NCBI RefSeq assembly: GCF_004364585.1
Contig: NZ_SOAN01000003.1
Span: 62,001-126,000 of the forward strand
Direction: 5' to 3'
Length of the DNA stretch: 64,000 nucleotides
Origin: Nesterenkonia aurantiaca
GTDB taxonomy: Bacteria; Actinomycetota; Actinomycetes; Actinomycetales; Micrococcaceae
Notes under the pieces: model-generated
What the model was told of the DNA's origin: nothing
What the model saw: the letters and a program-made list of their open reading frames with translations, nothing else
Database searches by the model: none
In this document: piece after piece, positions 61,892 to 64,000 of the stretch
Layout of the letters: each line of letters starts with the position of its first letter
How positions within the stretch are numbered: the first letter of the stretch is position 1
Position numbers and translations under genes: made by a program

Positions 61892-63345
61892 CAGTCGGCT
61901 CCCGCGCCCTCGGTGCCGCACTCGCCCTCGGCCTGGGTCTGAGCGGCATGATCCTCGCGGCTCCGGCCTCCCACGCCGATGAGTGGCGCGACCAGCAGTA
62001 CTGGCTCGAGGACTACGGCATCACCGAGGCCTGGGAGACCACCCGCGGGGAGGGCATGACCATCGCCGTGATCGACACCGGGGTGGACTCCGGGCACCCG
62101 ACTCTCTCCGGCGCCGTGGTCGGTGGCACCGACGTCTCGGGCGCCGGCGACGGCGGTGCCCCGGTGGGTCAGGTCGCCACCGAGCACGGCACGCTGGTGG
62201 CCTCCCTGGCGGCCGGCCGCGGCACCTCCGCGCAGGCCGATGCGGTCGCGGCACTGGTGGACGAGGACGTCGAGGACCTCGACGAGGACGAGTGGGCGGA
62301 CTGGTGGGAGGACTTCGAGGCCTCGCTGGAGGAGATCTACGGCGAGGACTGGCAGGACGAGGTCGACGCCGAGGCACGCTCCGAGTTCGAAGAGACCCGC
62401 ACCGCGCCCCGCGAGCTCACCCAGGATGCCGATCCACAGGACGGCGTGATCGGTGTCGCTCCGGAAGCGTCCCTGCTCTCGGTCTCGCTGCTGCTCCAGG
62501 ACCCCAATCCCTACGGCGGCGGCACCGAGGAGCAGATCGCCGAGGCCGTGACCTGGGCCGTGGACAACGGCGCCGACATCATCAACATGTCCCTGGGCTC
62601 GGGCTTCCAGGAATGGCCCGAGGCCTGGGATGAGGCCTTCCTCTACGCCGAGCAGAACGACGTGCTCGTCGTGGCAGCCTCCGGCAACCGTGCCTCCGGA
62701 CACCTCTCGGTCGGTGCCCCCGCCACCATCCCGGGGGTGCTCGCCGTGGCCGGGGTCGATGAGTCCCGTGAGATCAGCGCGGACTCCTCCTCCCAGGGCA
62801 TCGCGATCGGCATCGCGGCCGCCTCCGAACCCCTGGTCGGAGCAATGCCGGGTGATGACTACATGCAGTGGAACGGCACCTCGGGAGCCTCTCCCATCGT
62901 CGCCGGAGCCGCCGCCCTGGTCTGGGCCGCCAACCCGGAGCTCAGCGCCCAAGAGGTCAAGCACCGAGTGCTCTCCACCGCAGACTCCGAGGGAGCCGAG
63001 GGAGTGGACCCGGAGTATGGACATGGAGTGCTCGACGTGGCCGAGGCGGTCTCCGGCGACGTCCCGGCCTTCGAAACGGCCCAGTATCCGACCCTGGCCG
63101 AATGGGTGCGCGTGCATCGCCGGGGCGAGGTCGAGCCGACCGAGACCGACGAGATCCCCGAGGACGCCGGCGTCGTGGCCGGACCCGAGGGCGAGCCGCG
63201 CGCGATGCCGGAGCCGGGACAGCCAAGCACCGCACAGGACTGGGCCGGGCCCGTGGCGGTCGGTGCCGCCGCGATGCTGGTGGTGGCAGTGCTGACCATG
63301 GCCGTGATCCACTATCGCCTGGTCCGCCGCCAGGAGCAGAGCTGA
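61888..63345 (+). CDS. Membrane-anchored S8 subtilisin-like protease (mycosin-like)
   Basis: 485 residues. Signal peptide ending ASHA (about residue 30). Catalytic Asp63 (VIDTGVD), His100 (TEHGTLV), Asn267 (AASGNRAS) and Ser332 (NGTSGASP). Between His and the rest of the domain is a strongly acidic insert of about 75 residues (111-186). A membrane helix near 447-470 with a basic end (RLVRRQEQS) anchors it outside the cell. The architecture is that of MycP proteases, but no type VII secretion genes are in the window. Coupled to ppx by ATGA. Confidence 0.87.
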   Translation: MTVGSRALGAALALGLGLSGMILAAPASHADEWRDQQYWLEDYGITEAWETTRGEGMTIAVIDTGVDSGHPTLSGAVVGGTDVSGAGDGGAPVGQVATEHGTLVASLAAGRGTSAQADAVAALVDEDVEDLDEDEWADWWEDFEASLEEIYGEDWQDEVDAEARSEFEETRTAPRELTQDADPQDGVIGVAPEASLLSVSLLLQDPNPYGGGTEEQIAEAVTWAVDNGADIINMSLGSGFQEWPEAWDEAFLYAEQNDVLVVAASGNRASGHLSVGAPATIPGVLAVAGVDESREISADSSSQGIAIGIAAASEPLVGAMPGDDYMQWNGTSGASPIVAGAAALVWAANPELSAQEVKHRVLSTADSEGAEGVDPEYGHGVLDVAEAVSGDVPAFETAQYPTLAEWVRVHRRGEVEPTETDEIPEDAGVVAGPEGEPRAMPEPGQPSTAQDWAGPVAVGAAAMLVVAVLTMAVIHYRLVRRQEQS

Positions 63346-63369
63346 GCGTTGCTCCCGGCTCCTGCGGCC

Positions 63370-63382
63370 TGAGGTGACCTCA
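63370..63382. promoter_or_regulatory. Palindrome upstream of the NADH dehydrogenase gene
   Basis: TGAGGTGACCTCA is a perfect 13-base palindrome about the central base, 22 bases upstream of the -10 box. Could be an operator; regulator unknown. Confidence 0.35.
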
Positions 63383-63404
63383 CCACCCACCATCGAGCTA
63401 CGTA

Positions 63405-63410
63405 TATGAT
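63405..63410 (+). promoter_or_regulatory. -10 box TATGAT, leaderless start at 63418
   Basis: Ends seven bases before the ATG. GAGG in between is too close to the start to be a good ribosome-binding site. Confidence 0.5.
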
Positions 63411-63417
63411 GAGGCAT

Positions 63418-64000
63418 ATGGCTATTCCACAGACGCTTTCTGCGAAACCTCGTGTCCTCATCGTCGGCGGCGGCTACGTCGGTCTCACCACCGCACAGCT
63501 GCTTCAGAAGAAGGTGAAGGCCGCCGGCGGGATCGTGACCGTCGTCGACCCGATGCCGTACATGACCTACCAGCCGTTCCTTCCCGAGGTCGTCGGCGGC
63601 CACATCGAGGCCCGCCACGCGGTCGTATCCCACCGCCGCCACCTCAAGGACTCCGAGATCATCACGGGCAAGGTCACCGCCGTGGATCACGACGGCCGGA
63701 CCGCCACCGTGGAGCTCTCCCAGGGCGAGACCGTCGAACTGCCGTACCAGGACATCGTCATGGCCGCCGGTGCGACCACCAAGACCTTCCCGATCGAGGG
63801 TCTCGCCGAGCACGGCATCGGTCTGAAGACCATCGAAGAGGCGCTGACTCTGCGCAACCACATCCTGGAGCGCATCGAGGCCGCCTCGGTGATGACCGAT
63901 GAGGTGGCCAAGTCCCGCGCCCTGACCTTCACCGTGGTCGGCGGCGGCTTCGCCGGAATCGAGACCGTCGCCGAGATGGAAGACATCATCCGTGCGGCCG
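63418..64000 (+). CDS. ndh: Type II NADH dehydrogenase (NAD(P)/FAD-dependent oxidoreductase), 3' end missing
   Basis: The first 194 codons are in the window. FAD-binding VLIVGGGYVGLTTAQLL, DPMPYMTYQPFLPEVVGG and the second dinucleotide fold FTVVGGGFAGIETVAEM identify a non-proton-pumping NADH:quinone oxidoreductase of the actinobacterial type, which feeds electrons to menaquinone. The frame stays open to the window end. Related quinone reductases or sulfide:quinone oxidoreductases are less likely because of the YQPFLPEV motif. Confidence 0.88.
   Translation, partial: MAIPQTLSAKPRVLIVGGGYVGLTTAQLLQKKVKAAGGIVTVVDPMPYMTYQPFLPEVVGGHIEARHAVVSHRRHLKDSEIITGKVTAVDHDGRTATVELSQGETVELPYQDIVMAAGATTKTFPIEGLAEHGIGLKTIEEALTLRNHILERIEAASVMTDEVAKSRALTFTVVGGGFAGIETVAEMEDIIRAA

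Noticed and set aside
61846-63861. 671-codon antisense frame over the subtilase and NADH dehydrogenase genes
   Set aside because: Gly/Asp/Val-rich shadow with no recognisable motif, opposite two clear genes.

Overview
The window is chromosomal DNA from a high-GC actinobacterium, most likely of the order Micrococcales. Family Micrococcaceae, for example a Nesterenkonia- or Arthrobacter-like organism, is an inference from overall gene style and not proven. Supporting signs are a monomeric NADP isocitrate dehydrogenase, the enolase / FtsB / DUF501 / Ppx neighbourhood, an sdhCDAB operon, a PadR-type VanR, many GTG and TTG starts, and many starts that follow a TAnnnT -10 box by only 6-8 bases (leaderless mRNAs). 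I see no rRNA, tRNA, CRISPR array, insertion sequence or prophage.

Layout. 1-5987: central carbon and redox genes (3' part of icd, a 2-hydroxyacid dehydrogenase, gamma carbonic anhydrase, a flavin oxidoreductase translationally coupled to a GH13 trehalose-synthase-type enzyme). 6097-8443: two paralogous acidic lipoproteins and a tiny acidic lipoprotein. 8600-13095: Fur-family regulator, glyA-folD, a luciferase-like monooxygenase and a TfoX-N protein. 13202-27280: a catabolic island for lignin-type aromatic acids. 27377-33742: a five-gene Ni/peptide/opine-type ABC importer (fused permease) with an MFS transporter in the same operon. 33960-36765: ABC-2 drug-type exporter. 36973-38972: MacB-like ABC exporter. 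39031-45685: membrane proteins, an MFS exporter, exonuclease III, trpS, YihY. 45714-46715: a frameshifted ATP-grasp pseudogene. 46811-50358: sdhCDAB. 50801-57915: manC, an M20 amidohydrolase and a nucleoside-salvage run (cdd, deoA, add) with DedA and mazG. 58018-64000: eno, ftsB, DUF501, ppx, a membrane-anchored subtilase and the start of a type II NADH dehydrogenase.

How the genes work together. The island at 13-27 kb reads as a complete route. A NitT/TauT-type ABC importer with two binding proteins would bring in a phenylpropanoid. An AMP-forming ligase makes the CoA ester. PhdD, PhdE, PhdB and PhdC homologues (acyl-CoA dehydrogenase, MaoC hydratase, SDR, amidohydrolase) shorten the side chain without a thiolase, and VanAB would demethylate the resulting vanillate. 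The gene order SDR, amidohydrolase, acyl-CoA dehydrogenase, MaoC, with a divergent MarR gene, is the order I recall for phdBCDE/phdR of Corynebacterium glutamicum. Three kinds of control site fit this reading: a near-match to the Corynebacterium VanR operator, a TTGA-N5-TCAA motif in both MarR-side promoters, and CRP/GlxR-like sites in all three promoter regions.

Other notable features are three dispersed copies of a roughly 80-bp palindromic intergenic element (12562, 13115, 33865), a Fur-box-like palindrome in front of the Ni/opine-type transporter operon, and a 15-bp tandem repeat that supplies three possible start codons at the phdC/phdD junction.
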